In this document: positions 1 through 9,598 of the stretch, piece after piece
Layout: each line of letters starts with the position of its first letter
Position numbering within the stretch: position 1 is the first letter of the stretch
Source: Planctomycetaceae bacterium
GTDB taxonomy: Bacteria; Planctomycetota; Planctomycetia; Planctomycetales; Planctomycetaceae
Reading direction: 5' to 3'
DNA: 64,000 nucleotides
Assembly (NCBI GenBank): GCA_020850695.1
Contig: JADZEF010000157.1
Span: 1-64,000 of the forward strand
The notes under the pieces: generated by a model
Database searches by the model: none
What the model was told of the DNA's origin: nothing
The model's input: the letters and a program-made list of their open reading frames with translations, nothing else
Translations under genes and position numbers: made by a program

Positions 1-24
1 AGTCAGAACCGGCTTCCTGAGAGC

Positions 25-62
25 GCAAAAAGAACGAGGAGCTTCGCGAAAAGCTCCTCGTT
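25..62 (-). terminator. Rho-independent terminator of clpC
   Basis: A perfect 12-bp inverted repeat (33-44 pairing with 51-62) encloses a 6-nt loop. On the minus strand it is followed by a run of five T (27-31 read in reverse), the layout of an intrinsic terminator. It sits 36 bp past the clpC stop codon. The plus strand also has a short T-run after the stem, so it may work in both directions. Confidence 0.8.
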
Positions 63-97
63 CGAGTTTTCAACAGCGATAGTCCGTCACCGTTCGA

Positions 98-2662
98 TCA
101 CGTCGCCGCTTCCGACGACTCGCCGACCGCCACCAGTTCGCCGGCGTCTTCGACCGTGCTTCCCTGGAAGTCGAGCTGATCCTGCTCGCCCACCTGCTTC
201 ACGTCGACGGTGATCGTGTTCTTCCCGTCGAATGTTCCGCGGAGCAGCTCTTCCGAGAGCGGGTCTTCGATGTACCGCGCCACCGACCGACGCAGCGGGC
301 GGGCCCCGTAGTCGAGCCCTTCATCGTTTTCGCCCTGGCCCTGCTTGATCAGGAAGTTCTTGGTCGCGTCGGTCAGCACGAGCTTCAGGCCGCGCTCGCC
401 GAGGCGTTCGCGAACCTTCGACAGTTCGACGTCAACGATCCGCTTGAGATCGTTCTCGGTCAGCTTGCGGAAGACCACGACTTCATCGAGACGGCCGAGG
501 AATTCAGGCCGGAATTCCCGCTGCAGCTCGTGCATCAGGTTCTTCTTCATCTCGTCGTAGCTGACTTCCGACTCCTTCTTCGTTCCCGAGTGGAACCCGA
601 CGTCGCCGCCGTGAGCCATTCGGCTGGCTCCGGTGTTCGTCGTCATGATCAGCACAACGTGCTTGAAGTCGACGCGGCGGCCGAAGCTGTCGGTCAGGTG
701 CCCTTCTTCCATGATCTGCAGCAGCATGCTGTAGACCTCGGGATGGGCCTTCTCGATTTCGTCAAGCAGCACGACGGCGTACGGACGGCGGCGGATCTTC
801 TCGGTGAGCTGACCCCCCTCCTCGTAACCGACGTAGCCCGGCGGAGCGCCGATGAGGCGGCTGACGTTGTGCTTCTCGGAGTATTCGCTCATGTCGATCT
901 GGATGAGCGCGCTCTCGTCGCCGAACATGAACTCGGCGAGCGTCTTCGCCAGCAGTGTCTTGCCGACGCCGGTCGGACCGGCGAACAGGAACGTCCCGGC
1001 GGGACGCTTCGGATCCTTCAGCCCGCTGCGGCTGCGGCGGACCGCCTTGGCGACCTGCTTGATCGGCTCGTCCTGGCTGATGACGCGGCGATGCAGTTCG
1101 TCTTCCATCTGCAGAAGGCGCTTGGCGTCTTCGGTGCTCAGGCGGACGAGCGGCACGCCCGTCATGCGGGAGACGACTTCGGCGATGACTTCGCCATCGA
1201 CGACCCCGTCGGTCTCGCGGGCCTTCTCGCGCCAGTCGCGGTTCAGGTTTTCCTTTTTCTTTTTCAGCTTGTCGGCCTGGTCACGCAGGCTGGCCGCCTT
1301 CTCGAAGTCCTGGTTGGCAACCGCCTCTTCCTTGGCCTGGTTGAGCTTCTCGATCTCTTCTTCGAGGTCCTTCATGTCGGGCGGGCGGACCATCGACTTG
1401 AGGCGGATGCGGGCCCCCGCTTCGTCAATGACGTCGATTGCCTTGTCCGGCAGGCAGCGGGCGGTGATGTAGCGGGACGAGTATTCGACCGCCTTCTCCA
1501 GCGCCTCGTCGGTGATCTGCACACGGTGGTGCTGCTCGTATTTGTCGCGCAGCCCCTTGAGGATCTGCACCGCCTTGTCCGGCGAGGGCGGGTCGACCAC
1601 GACGTTCTGGAAGCGGCGCTCGAGGGCGCTGTCCTTCTCGATGTACTTGCGGTACTCGTCGAGCGTCGTCGCGCCGATGCACTGGAGCTCGCCGCGGGAG
1701 AGAGCCGGCTTCAGCACGTTGGAGGCGTCGATCGCCCCTTCCGCACCCCCCGCACCCACCAGCGTGTGCAACTCGTCGATGAACAGGATTGTGTTCTTCG
1801 CGCGGCGGACCTCATTCATGACCGCCTTGATGCGCTCTTCAAACTGGCCGCGATACTTCGTGCCGGCGACCATCATGGCGAGGTCGAGCACGACGATCCG
1901 CTTGTCGCGGAGCAGCTCCGGCACGGTGCCGTCGACCACCATCTGGGCGAAGCCCTCGACGATGGCCGTCTTGCCGACGCCCGCTTCACCCAGCAGCACC
2001 GGGTTGTTCTTCTGGCGACGCAGCAGGATCTGCGTGACGCGTTCGATCTCGCGCTCGCGGCCGATGACCGGATCGAGCTTCCCCTGGCGGGCGAGTTCAG
2101 TCAGGTCGCGGCCGAAGCTGTCGAGGGCCGGGGTCTTGCTCTTGCTGCTCTTTCCGCTCGCACCCGCGGCCCCACCACCGCCGCCGGTCGAACGATCGCC
2201 GGCGCTCGATTCGCCCTGTTCCATCCCGTGCCCCAGCAGGTTGAGGACTTCTTCGCGAACGTCTTCGAGCTTCAGGCCGAGGTTCATCAGGACCTGGGCC
2301 GCCACCCCTTCCTGCTCGCGGAGCAGGCCGAGCAGCAGGTGCTCGGTGCCGACGTAGTTGTGGTTGAGGTTGCGGGCCTCCTCCATCGCGTATTCGATGA
2401 CCTTCTTGGCCCGCGGCGTCTGCGGGAGCTTGCCCAGCGTCACCATGTCGGGGCCGGACTGCACGATCTTCTCGACCTCCAGACGGATCTTCCGGAGATC
2501 GACGTCGAGGTTCTTCAGTACGTTCGCCGCAACGCCCGAGCCTTCCTTGACCAGGCCGAGGAGGATGTGCTCGGTGCCGATGTATTCGTGATTGAAGCGC
2601 TGGGCTTCCTGGTTGGCCAGTTGCATGACCTTCCGAGCCCGGTCAGTGAAACGCTCGTACAT
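98..2662 (-). CDS. clpC: ATP-dependent Clp protease ATP-binding subunit ClpC
   Basis: This is a Hsp100 unfoldase that feeds substrates to the ClpP peptidase in the cytoplasm. The 854-aa product has the full ClpC order: a double Clp-N repeat (about 1-145), a Gly/Ser-rich linker (about 150-180), AAA domain 1 with Walker A GEAGVGKT at 225-232 and Walker B LFIDE at 293-297, a coiled middle domain with a UVR-like segment ([14 protein letters not shown], about 453-466), and AAA domain 2 with Walker A GPTGVGKT at 562-569. The middle domain and its length separate ClpC from ClpA and ClpB. The start [10 protein letters not shown] is the standard ClpC N-terminus. It has a terminator directly downstream and is transcribed away from the nuo operon. 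No clear CIRCE or CtsR operator was found upstream. Confidence 0.97.
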   Translation of the reverse strand: MYERFTDRARKVMQLANQEAQRFNHEYIGTEHILLGLVKEGSGVAANVLKNLDVDLRKIRLEVEKIVQSGPDMVTLGKLPQTPRAKKVIEYAMEEARNLNHNYVGTEHLLLGLLREQEGVAAQVLMNLGLKLEDVREEVLNLLGHGMEQGESSAGDRSTGGGGGAAGASGKSSKSKTPALDSFGRDLTELARQGKLDPVIGREREIERVTQILLRRQKNNPVLLGEAGVGKTAIVEGFAQMVVDGTVPELLRDKRIVVLDLAMMVAGTKYRGQFEERIKAVMNEVRRAKNTILFIDELHTLVGAGGAEGAIDASNVLKPALSRGELQCIGATTLDEYRKYIEKDSALERRFQNVVVDPPSPDKAVQILKGLRDKYEQHHRVQITDEALEKAVEYSSRYITARCLPDKAIDVIDEAGARIRLKSMVRPPDMKDLEEEIEKLNQAKEEAVANQDFEKAASLRDQADKLKKKKENLNRDWREKARETDGVVDGEVIAEVVSRMTGVPLVRLSTEDAKRLLQMEDELHRRVISQDEPIKQVAKAVRRSRSGLKDPKRPAGTFLFAGPTGVGKTLLAKTLAEFMFGDESALIQIDMSEYSEKHNVSRLIGAPPGYVGYEEGGQLTEKIRRRPYAVVLLDEIEKAHPEVYSMLLQIMEEGHLTDSFGRRVDFKHVVLIMTTNTGASRMAHGGDVGFHSGTKKESEVSYDEMKKNLMHELQREFRPEFLGRLDEVVVFRKLTENDLKRIVDVELSKVRERLGERGLKLVLTDATKNFLIKQGQGENDEGLDYGARPLRRSVARYIEDPLSEELLRGTFDGKNTITVDVKQVGEQDQLDFQGSTVEDAGELVAVGESSEAAT

Positions 2663-3800
2663 CCCGTCTCTCCCTTCAGGCCCCGTGATGTCCGACCGGC
2701 CGAGAGGGTCTCGAGTCGGCGGAGGCGGGGGATGTCAAAAACTCAGTCGTCCGGGTTTCAACTTGCGAGGGCCGAAGCCGATCCGGCCGCCCACCGTCAG
2801 TCTCATTTCAGAAGCGGCTAATGCCGCACGCCATTCCTGGTCGCTGACCGATCTGTCAAAACGTCGATTTGCGAATCACAGCTATCCTATTCACCGCGCG
2901 CCTGTCGCCCGTCGGCGACGAATCTTCCTTTCGATTACGAGGCTCGCCGTAAATCCATTCATCTGACCTGAGGCTTCGCCCGCAATGAGTGAAGCGTGGT
3001 CCGTTGGGCGCAAACGCGACCGTCGGGACCGGGTGAATGTCGGAATTGGTGGAAAGATACGTCATCCCCGAGAGACTGAGGGGGGATTCCGAAAGCGGGA
3101 TTCGCCGGACAGGAATGTCGGGCCGTCTGCACCAGCAGAGCGCGTGATGACAGGGAACGGCAATCTGTCGTCCTTGATACAATCGGCAAACTCCGCCCGA
3201 CTTCTCCCTTCAATCAAGCGGACCGGCCGAATTCTAGTAGGGGGGGTGTGGGGGAGCAAGATAACGGGGGCGACTGGTTTACGGTGCCTTGGCGAACTGC
3301 CGTGGCTGACTCTTGCTTCAGATTTGAACGCAAAGCCGCGAAGGCCGCAAAGTGTCGCAAAGGAAAAGGAGGTCAGCGCGAGGGACAGGCGAATCCAGAG
3401 TGATCTCGAGTTCCGCCGGGCTTCCCCTTTGCGTGCCTTGCTTGGCGACCCTTGCGTCTTTGCGTTAAATGCTCTCCATCGGCTCGCTTGACGCATCCGA
3501 AAGTCCACGGAGCCTTGAAGGGCTCCCGGCACACCGCTAGAATCCCGGCGCACCTTCGGTTCTGCGCCCGCGGACCGATCGTAACTCGACTCCCTGTAAG
3601 AGGCTGCGATAGCAGGCGACTCTCAGAAATGAGAGCCCAACGCCTTCCTTTGCGAGTCGTTTGTCCCGGAGTCGGGAATTGTCGTATCGCCTGAAGCCCC
3701 TCGCGACGCGAGGCCGATGGAGAGGGGATCGCCCGGAACGTCGTTGCGGCGGGCGGGATCGTTCGGCCGGTGTTACGGGCCTGCAGAAGGGGTGAAGTGG
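2663..3800. other. Long divergent intergenic region between clpC and nuoA
   Basis: This region separates the divergent clpC and nuoA and must hold both promoters. Short open frames exist on both strands, but none has a recognisable domain or a clear ribosome binding site. The only definite structure is the inverted repeat at 3323-3469. A TTGACA-like hexamer occurs on the minus strand at 2854-2859 without a convincing -10 partner. Confidence 0.6.
3323..3469. repeat. Intergenic inverted repeat of AACGCAAAG type
   Basis: The left arm (3323-3370) begins TTTGAACGCAAAGCCGCGAA. The right arm (3421-3469) ends CTTGCGTCTTTGCGTTAAA and is an imperfect reverse complement of the left. Both arms carry repeated GCAAAG words. 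The spacer of about 50 bp has no coding signal. This looks like a non-autonomous palindromic repeat. Confidence 0.65.
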
Positions 3801-4205
3801 ATGTCGGATGTTCTCCACGGCTTTCAGCCGATTCTGCTGTATATCGGTGTGCTGGTTGGGTTTGTGATCACAAATCTGATCCTCGCCCACATCATCGGCC
3901 CCTGGAAGCGGACGGCCGTCAAGCAGATGCCGTATGAGTCGGGAATGGACCCGGTGGGGGATGCCCGCCAGCCCCTCGACGTGAAGTTCTATATCGTCGC
4001 CATCCTGTTCCTTGTGTTCGACGTAGAACTCCTGTTCCTCTATCCGTGGTCGGTCTCCGCCTACGTCGGTGACGCGGACACGTCGGCTCCCGGCCTCCCC
4101 CTCGAACTTCGCGGGGCGGTTTTCGGGATCATGGTCGTCTTCATGGCGACGCTTGCCATCGCGTACGTGTACGCCTGGCGCAAGGGGGTGTTCAAGTGGC
4201 GGTAG
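3801..4205 (+). CDS. nuoA: NADH-quinone oxidoreductase subunit A
   Basis: This is a membrane subunit of complex I at the junction of the peripheral and membrane arms. The 134-aa product has three predicted membrane helices and the family motifs YESGMDP in the first loop and [11 protein letters not shown] at the second helix. The open frame extends upstream, but ATG 3801 is preceded by AGAAGG (3785-3790) at good spacing and gives the normal family length. It is the first gene of the nuo operon and overlaps nuoB by 10 bp. Confidence 0.96.
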   Translation: MSDVLHGFQPILLYIGVLVGFVITNLILAHIIGPWKRTAVKQMPYESGMDPVGDARQPLDVKFYIVAILFLVFDVELLFLYPWSVSAYVGDADTSAPGLPLELRGAVFGIMVVFMATLAIAYVYAWRKGVFKWR

Positions 4206-4780
4206 GCATGCCGGAGAATATCTTCGTCGCGAAGCTCGACGATGTGGCAAACTGGGTTCGCAAGAACAGCCTGTGGCCGATGCCCTTTGCCACGGCCTGT
4301 TGCGGCATCGAGCTGATGGCGACCGCCTCGTCCCGCTACGACCTGGCCCGCTTTGGTGCGGAGGTTATGCGGTTCAGCCCACGACAGTGCGACCTGATGA
4401 TCGTGGCTGGCCGCGTCGTTATGAAGATGCTCCCCGTACTCCAGCGCATCTGGCTGCAGATGCCCGAGCCGAAATGGTGCATCTCGATGGGGGCCTGTGC
4501 CTGCAGTGGCGGGGTGTTCGACACCTATGCCGTGGTGCAGGGAGTCGACCGCTTCATCCCGGTCGATATGTATGTCCCGGGCTGCCCCCCCCGCCCCGAG
4601 CAGCTCATCCAGGCGGTCATGGACCTGCAGAACAAGGTCATCTCGCAGACCGGAACGCTGACGGGCCGCGAGTTCATTCGCCGCACCGCCAACACGGGCC
4701 CCGCTCCATTCGATCGCGACGAAATGATCCGCAACCGCGAAGGTCGCGAACTCCTCGAAGCGCAGGGAGACGCGAAATGA
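4196..4780 (+). CDS. nuoB: NADH-quinone oxidoreductase subunit B
   Basis: This is the peripheral-arm subunit that binds the terminal 4Fe-4S cluster N2 next to the quinone site. The 194-aa product has all ligands: adjacent C35 and C36 (ATACCGIE), C101 (GACACSGG) and C130 (PGCPPRPE). The spacings 36-101 and 101-130 match the family. The start is GTG 4196, with AAGGGGG at 4182-4188 seven bases upstream inside the nuoA end. An in-frame ATG at 4208 is the alternative. The C-terminal tail past about 160 is hydrophilic and somewhat long. It overlaps nuoC by ATGA. Confidence 0.96.
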   Translation: MAVGMPENIFVAKLDDVANWVRKNSLWPMPFATACCGIELMATASSRYDLARFGAEVMRFSPRQCDLMIVAGRVVMKMLPVLQRIWLQMPEPKWCISMGACACSGGVFDTYAVVQGVDRFIPVDMYVPGCPPRPEQLIQAVMDLQNKVISQTGTLTGREFIRRTANTGPAPFDRDEMIRNREGRELLEAQGDAK

Positions 4781-5271
4781 CGACCGTCGAGCGACTCCAG
4801 GAGCGGTTTCCGGCCGGCATCACGCGGGTCGAGCAATTCCGCGACAACCAGCGGCTGATCGTCCGGGCGGGAGACGTCTTTGCCATCCTGCGTCACCTCA
4901 AGGATGACGCGGGGTTCGACATGCTCATCGACATCACCTGCGTCGACTATCTCGAATACCCGGACGCCACGGACCGCTTTGGCGTCGTCTATTGCGTGCT
5001 CAATCTCGGCACCGGCGAACGCCTCGTGCTGAAGACGATGCTCAACGAACCCGAGCTCACGCTTCCTTCGGCTGTTCCCCTCTGGAAAGGGGCCGACTGG
5101 ATGGAGCGCGAGGTCTACGACATGTATGGCATTGAATTCGAAGGCCACCCGGACCTTCGCCGCATTCTGATGCCCGAGGAATTCAGCGCGTTCCCGCTCC
5201 GCAAGGACTACCCGCTTCGCGGTCGCGGCGAACGGCATAACTTTGATGTCATTGCCCGGTCGGACAGCTGA
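4777..5271 (+). CDS. nuoC: NADH-quinone oxidoreductase subunit C (30 kDa subunit)
   Basis: This is a peripheral-arm subunit that packs against NuoD and helps shape the quinone cavity. The 164-aa product has the family core: [15 protein letters not shown], the signature [20 protein letters not shown], then the C-terminal LPLRKDYPL-like stretch ([15 protein letters not shown]). ATG 4777 overlaps the nuoB stop as ATGA and has AGGGAG just upstream at about 4764-4769, so the longer open frame upstream is not used. It is separate from nuoD, unlike the fused nuoCD of enterobacteria. Confidence 0.95.
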   Translation: MTTVERLQERFPAGITRVEQFRDNQRLIVRAGDVFAILRHLKDDAGFDMLIDITCVDYLEYPDATDRFGVVYCVLNLGTGERLVLKTMLNEPELTLPSAVPLWKGADWMEREVYDMYGIEFEGHPDLRRILMPEEFSAFPLRKDYPLRGRGERHNFDVIARSDS

Positions 5272-5336
5272 CGACGCAGTCGCCGATGAAAGTCAGGACG
5301 TTGAATTAGCCCCGCCCGCCGACACGACTCTCTATC

Positions 5337-6563
5337 ATGCCCCTCACCCTTGCCGACGCCATCCCGACGAATATTCCGGGAACCGAGTCGGAATATCTCT
5401 GGACCCTCAACTTCGGGCCCCAGCACCCCGCCACGCACACCACGTTGCGGCTGATCCTCACGCTCGACGGTGAGAAGGTGCTGCACGCGGTCCCCGACAT
5501 CGGCTACCTGCATAGCGGGTTCGAGAAGCTGGCGGAAGATCTCGACTTCAACCAGTACGTCACCATCGTCGACCGGATGAACTACATTTCGCCGATGGCG
5601 AACGAGATCGCCTGGCATCATACGGTCGAGAAGCTATTGGGCGTCACGCTCACTCCGCGGTGCACCTATCTGCGGACGATGCTCGCCGAGCTGATGCGGA
5701 TCCAGGACCACCTGCTCAACGTCGGCACAACAGGACTCGACCTCGGGGCCTTCACCTGCTTTCTCTACTGCTTCACGCAGCGGGAGAAGATCTACGACAT
5801 CGTCGAGCACGCGTCCGGACAGCGGTTCCACACCAGCTACACTCGCGTCGGCGGCCTGATGTATGACGTCGACGACGCCTGGATCCGCAAGGTCCGCGAC
5901 TTCGTCAAACAGTTCCCGAAGACGCACGCCGAAGTTCACCGCCTTCTCACCCGCAATCGCATTTTTGTCGACCGCACCAAGGGAATCGGCCCTCTCAGCC
6001 GCGAAGACGCCATCGCCCTGAGCGTCACAGGACCCGTGGCCCGCGCGAGTGGCGTCGTCCGCGATCTCCGCAAGGACGAACCTTACCTCGCTTACGCCGA
6101 CCTCGACTTCAAGGTCGTCTGTGCGGACGGCGGCGACTGCTACGCCCGTTATCTCGTCCGCATGGAAGAGATGATGGAGAGCCTGAAGATCATCGAGCAG
6201 TGCCTCGAGAATCTGCCGAGCGGTCCGGTCAATGTCGATCCGGAAGGGCGTGCGGTGATGCCGGCCAAGCCGGCCGTCTATCGCAGCATCGAAGGGCTGA
6301 TCCAGCACTTCGAGATCATCATGCCCAACCGCGGGTTTGTCGCCCCGCTTAACGAAGTCTATGGAGCGGTCGAGTCCCCCAACGGCGAGCTCGGCTACTA
6401 CATCGTCGGCAACGGCACCATCAAGCCCTACCGGGCCCGCACCCGTCCGCCGTCCTACATTCACTTTGCCGTCTTCCCGCACATCATTAAAGACCACACG
6501 CTCAGCGACGTGGTGGCCGTCCTGGGAAGCCTGAACATCATTGCTGCGGAACTGGACCGATGA
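5337..6563 (+). CDS. nuoD: NADH-quinone oxidoreductase subunit D (49 kDa subunit)
   Basis: This is the peripheral-arm subunit that forms the quinone-binding cavity with NuoB and descends from NiFe-hydrogenase large subunits. The 408-aa product is of normal length. It has LNFGPQHPATHTTLRL near the N-terminus, the GYLHSGFEKLAE motif, DRMNYISPM, and the C-terminal RARTRPPSYIHFAVFP followed by LGSLNIIAAELDR, all strongly conserved in the family. ATG 5337 fits the family N-terminus, although no strong Shine-Dalgarno sequence is visible. The stop overlaps the nuoE start (ATGA). Confidence 0.97.
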   Translation: MPLTLADAIPTNIPGTESEYLWTLNFGPQHPATHTTLRLILTLDGEKVLHAVPDIGYLHSGFEKLAEDLDFNQYVTIVDRMNYISPMANEIAWHHTVEKLLGVTLTPRCTYLRTMLAELMRIQDHLLNVGTTGLDLGAFTCFLYCFTQREKIYDIVEHASGQRFHTSYTRVGGLMYDVDDAWIRKVRDFVKQFPKTHAEVHRLLTRNRIFVDRTKGIGPLSREDAIALSVTGPVARASGVVRDLRKDEPYLAYADLDFKVVCADGGDCYARYLVRMEEMMESLKIIEQCLENLPSGPVNVDPEGRAVMPAKPAVYRSIEGLIQHFEIIMPNRGFVAPLNEVYGAVESPNGELGYYIVGNGTIKPYRARTRPPSYIHFAVFPHIIKDHTLSDVVAVLGSLNIIAAELDR

Positions 6564-7033
6564 GCGTGCTGACCGAGGAGATGCGCCAGAAGATCCGCGA
6601 CTTGTGCTCGCGGTATCCGAGCAAGCAGGCGGTGACGCTCCCCGCCCTGCACATGGTGCCCGACGCCATGCGCCAGGTCTCGCGCGAGGCGATCGTCGAG
6701 ATCGCCGAGCTGCTCGACCTGCACCCGGCCGAAGTGCACGACACGATGAGCTTCTACGGCTTTTTCCGCGACGAAAGAGCCCCGCTCGGCAAGCACCGCC
6801 TCTGGGTCTGCCGCAGCCTCTCGTGCATGCTCCGCGGCGGCGAACAGCTTCTGTCCGACCTCTGCGACCGCATGCACGTTGCCCCCGGCGGAACCACAGC
6901 CGACGGCAAGGTGACGCTCGAATTCGCCGAATGCCTCGGCGCCTGTGAAGGCGCCCCGTGCATTCTGGTTGATGAAGATTGTTATATGAATCAGTCCCCG
7001 CAATCGGTGGAGCAGTTGGTGAATAAGTTGTAG
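6560..7033 (+). CDS. nuoE: NADH-quinone oxidoreductase subunit E (24 kDa subunit)
   Basis: This is a peripheral-arm subunit that binds the 2Fe-2S cluster N1a beside the flavin subunit NuoF. The 157-aa product has the thioredoxin-like fold signature and the four ligands C84 and C89 (WVCRSLSCM) plus C125 and C129 (ECLGACEGAP). The helical N-terminal part (about 1-60) matches the family. The start overlaps nuoD by four bases. Directly downstream the operon is interrupted by a zeta-toxin-like gene, although NuoE and NuoF work as a pair. Confidence 0.96.
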   Translation: MSVLTEEMRQKIRDLCSRYPSKQAVTLPALHMVPDAMRQVSREAIVEIAELLDLHPAEVHDTMSFYGFFRDERAPLGKHRLWVCRSLSCMLRGGEQLLSDLCDRMHVAPGGTTADGKVTLEFAECLGACEGAPCILVDEDCYMNQSPQSVEQLVNKL

Positions 7034-7073
7034 TCCGTTGGGAAAGGTTTCGGTCCGCAAGGGAAATCCTTTG

Positions 7074-7682
7074 ATGACTGATCACGATCCCATGGTCGTC
7101 GTCATCGCCGGTCCGAACGGTGCGGGCAAGACGACCATATCTAAGCAAGTCCTGCGAAATGCACTTCATGTCGAGGAGTTCGTCAACGCGGATGCGATAG
7201 CGGCGGGTCTGTCAGAGTATCATCCGGAACGGGTGGCGATTACTGCGGGCCGAATGATGCTCGATCGACTCGATGAGCTCGCGGAATCCAAGGCGAGTTT
7301 TGCTTTCGAAACGACGTTATCGACTCGATCCTTTGCCCCGAAAATAGAGAGTTGGAAGGCGGCAGGTTATTCGTTCCAGTTGGTCTTCGTCTGGGTTCCG
7401 TCTCCGGACGTTTCAGTCAAGCGAATCGAGTATCGAGTGAGCCTTGGCGGTCACAACGTTCCAGAAGAGACGGTTCGACGGAGATATGATCGAAGCCTGA
7501 GAAACCTTTTTGAGCTTTATCTTCCGCTCGCAGATCAATGGGAGATCCTGGACAACTCCCGACCCGGAGAGAAACCGCGAGCGATCGCTGAGGGTGGCCG
7601 AGGAATTCCTGTCAACGTGAGCGAGTCGAACCTCTGGAATATCCTGGAGACGACCTATGGCAACGACAACAACCAAAACTGA
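7074..7682 (+). CDS. Zeta-toxin-like P-loop kinase
   Basis: This 202-aa P-loop protein resembles the zeta toxin / COG4185 family, whose characterised members phosphorylate UDP-N-acetylglucosamine or related substrates. It shows Walker A AGPNGAGKTT at 12-21, FVNADAIAAGL (aspartate at 40) and the FETT motif at 78-81, followed by a basic region (about 135-165) typical of the lid. ATG 7074 has AAGGGA (7059-7064) nine bases upstream; the TTG at 7038 is less likely. It lies between nuoE and nuoF in the same direction and overlaps the next small gene by 26 bp. A hand-counted 60-base sample (7141-7200) is about 52% GC against about 60% in nuoF, which suggests transfer. Family assignment is firm; toxicity and substrate are inference. 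Confidence 0.85.
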   Translation: MTDHDPMVVVIAGPNGAGKTTISKQVLRNALHVEEFVNADAIAAGLSEYHPERVAITAGRMMLDRLDELAESKASFAFETTLSTRSFAPKIESWKAAGYSFQLVFVWVPSPDVSVKRIEYRVSLGGHNVPEETVRRRYDRSLRNLFELYLPLADQWEILDNSRPGEKPRAIAEGGRGIPVNVSESNLWNILETTYGNDNNQN

Positions 7683-7869
7683 TCTTCACGATGCGGCTGA
7701 GCGGGCTCGGCGAATTGAGCAGGAGGCTGGTGCTGCGGTCGAAGTGGCGAGAAAGAAGCATCAGCAAGCTGGGGTTCCGATGGCGGGTTGGCGTGATGGT
7801 CGTGTCGTGGTTGTTGATCCTGTGACCTTGGAAGAGTTGCCGCAGACTGACTCAAAAGAATCTTCTTGA
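7657..7869 (+). CDS. Small partner protein of the zeta-like kinase (putative antitoxin)
   Basis: This 70-aa protein has a charged helical N-terminal half rich in Ala, Glu and Arg (about 8-38) and a short beta-like segment GWRDGRVVVVDPVTLEELP (44-62). I recognise no catalytic motif. It starts inside the end of the kinase gene (26-bp overlap, with GGAG at about 7644-7647), so the two are translationally coupled. Small proteins of this size are often found beside COG4185 kinases and are treated as their antitoxin or regulator. That role here rests on size and position only. It precedes nuoF by 118 bp. Confidence 0.6.
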   Translation: MATTTTKTDLHDAAERARRIEQEAGAAVEVARKKHQQAGVPMAGWRDGRVVVVDPVTLEELPQTDSKESS

Positions 7870-7987
7870 TGCTACCGGAAATCGCCGCCACACAGGATTG
7901 GAACGCTTTGAAATCTTATCTGTTATTGTCTGCTTGAATTCTGCTTTGGTCGTTAGTCAACAGGCCTTTCGTCATACGGACAAGCCC

Positions 7988-9313
7988 GTGCCCAAGTTCG
8001 AACCCGTTCTCCTGGCTCGTGTCGGCAAGCCCGACAGCCAGAAACTCGAAACGTATCGTCGCGACGGCGGCTACGAAGCGCTGAAGAAAGCGCTCGCCAT
8101 GTCGCCCGAGGAAGTCACGAACGTCGTCAAGGACTCGGGGCTCCGCGGCCGCGGCGGGGCCGGCTTCCCCACCGGCCTCAAGTGGACGTTCCTGCCGAAG
8201 AACCACACCGGGCCAATCTATCTCGCCATCAACGCGGACGAGAGCGAACCGGGAACGTTCAACAACCGCATTCTGATGGAGGACGACCCGCACCAGATCC
8301 TCGAAGGGATCGCCATCAGCTGCCACGCGATCAAGTCGGAGCGGGCTTACCTCTATCTGCGGTTCGAATACGGCAAGAGCTACCGCAATCTGCAGGCGGC
8401 CATCGACGAGTGCTATGCGGCCGGGATCCTCGGCAACAACTCGATGGGCTCGGGAAAGAAGCTCGATATCTTTCTGCACCGCGGGGCCGGAGCCTACATC
8501 TGCGGGGAAGAGACGGGGCTCATCGAGAGCCTTGAAGGGAAGCGGGCCTGGCCGCGGATCAAGCCGCCGTTCCCCGCCATCGAAGGGCTCTTCCGCAAGC
8601 CGACCATCGTCAACAACATCGAGACGATGGCCTGCGTCACGCACATCCTCAATCGCGGCGTCGAGTGGTTCAAGTCGATCGGCGTCCCGCCGGATCCGAA
8701 GAACCCCCGCGATGCGGGGAGCTATGGACCGAAGCTGTATTGCCTGAGCGGGCACGTCAACAAGCCGGGCTGCTATGAACTGCCGCTGGGCGTCACCGCC
8801 CGCGAACTGATCTTCGAGCACGGCGGCGGCATCCCGCACGGCCGCAAGGTGAAGGCGGTCGTCCCGGGCGGCATCAGCATGGGCTTCCTGAGCGCCGACG
8901 AACTCGACATTCCGCTCGACTTCAACGGTCCCGGCAAGGTCGGCTGCCTCGGCCTCGGCACGGCGGCGGTCGTCGTCGTGGACGACTCGATCAGCATCGT
9001 TGACGTCCTCTACAACTGCTGCCGTTTCTTCTCGCATGAGTCATGCGGTCAATGCACGCCGTGCCGCGAAGGAACCGCCTGGATGACGAAGATTCTCGAG
9101 CGGATGCGGTCCGGCCACGGCACCACCCGCGACCTCGACCTGCTGGCGGAAGTTTCCGGCAGCATCGGCATCATCCCAGGCACGACAATCTGCGGGTTGT
9201 CGGACGGTGCCGCCTGGCCGGTCAAGAACGCGATCAAGAAGTTCCGTCCCGAGTTTGAAGAATATATCGCCAGTGGAAAGAAGACCGCCCGCGTTCCGGT
9301 CGGAGCGCATTGA
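7988..9313 (+). CDS. nuoF: NADH-quinone oxidoreductase subunit F (51 kDa, NADH/FMN-binding)
   Basis: This subunit oxidises NADH, holds FMN and binds 4Fe-4S cluster N3. The 441-aa product has the glycine-rich GRGGAGFPTGLKW at 54-66 (NADH and FMN site), NADESEPGTFNNR, YICGEETGLIESLEG, and the cluster motif ESCGQCTPCREG at about 351-362, with the fourth cysteine in TTICGLSD. The open frame runs back to a TTG at 7898, but the family N-terminus (PKFEPVLLARV) fits the GTG at 7988; its ribosome site is weak, so the start is uncertain. It is flanked on both sides by toxin-antitoxin-like cassettes. Confidence 0.95.
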   Translation: MPKFEPVLLARVGKPDSQKLETYRRDGGYEALKKALAMSPEEVTNVVKDSGLRGRGGAGFPTGLKWTFLPKNHTGPIYLAINADESEPGTFNNRILMEDDPHQILEGIAISCHAIKSERAYLYLRFEYGKSYRNLQAAIDECYAAGILGNNSMGSGKKLDIFLHRGAGAYICGEETGLIESLEGKRAWPRIKPPFPAIEGLFRKPTIVNNIETMACVTHILNRGVEWFKSIGVPPDPKNPRDAGSYGPKLYCLSGHVNKPGCYELPLGVTARELIFEHGGGIPHGRKVKAVVPGGISMGFLSADELDIPLDFNGPGKVGCLGLGTAAVVVVDDSISIVDVLYNCCRFFSHESCGQCTPCREGTAWMTKILERMRSGHGTTRDLDLLAEVSGSIGIIPGTTICGLSDGAAWPVKNAIKKFRPEFEEYIASGKKTARVPVGAH

Positions 9314-9352
9314 ACATTTAGGAATCTTCAGAGAAATCGTCTGGTTCAGGCA

Positions 9353-9598
9353 ATGACAGCGATCACGATTGACATCCCGGAAGAGGAACTCCAGGCCATC
9401 GAGGAGTTCGCGAAGAAGACGTCTCGTGCGACAGCGGACGTCGTGCGTGAAGCGATTGCCGATTTTCGAAAGAAGCAAATCCCGACGAAGCGTCCGATCA
9501 GCGTCCTGGAGATTCCTTCACATTCCGTCGGCAAGATCCTTCGTCCGCTGTCGCCGGACGATGACATCCTTGGGGAAATGCTTTCGGATGATCCATGA
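9353..9598 (+). CDS. Antitoxin-like ribbon-helix-helix protein
   Basis: This 81-aa protein has the layout of a CopG/RHH-type antitoxin: an N-terminal strand with alternating hydrophobic residues (TAITIDIPEEEL, 2-13), two helices (about 10-44) including a basic ADFRKKQ end, then a poorly ordered acidic tail (SPDDDILGEMLSDDP) that could wrap the partner toxin. Its stop overlaps the ATG of the PIN-domain gene as ATGA, the classic antitoxin-toxin arrangement. It lies 39 bp after nuoF in the same direction. The fold is inferred from pattern, not from a search. Confidence 0.7.
   Translation: MTAITIDIPEEELQAIEEFAKKTSRATADVVREAIADFRKKQIPTKRPISVLEIPSHSVGKILRPLSPDDDILGEMLSDDP

Noticed and set aside
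530-2821. 763-codon open frame opposite clpC on the plus strand
   Set aside because: It is antisense to the fully conserved clpC, has no domain and shows the Arg/Asp/Leu bias of a high-GC shadow frame.
2831-2859. Possible sigma-70 promoter for clpC (TTGACA on the minus strand at 2854-2859)
   Set aside because: The hexamer at the right distance (GAATGG) is a poor -10 box and the site is about 190 bp from the gene, so the match may be chance.
2985-3491. 168-codon plus-strand frame in the clpC-nuoA gap
   Set aside because: It crosses the inverted repeat at 3323-3469, has no ribosome site or motif, and overlaps a frame of similar length on the other strand.
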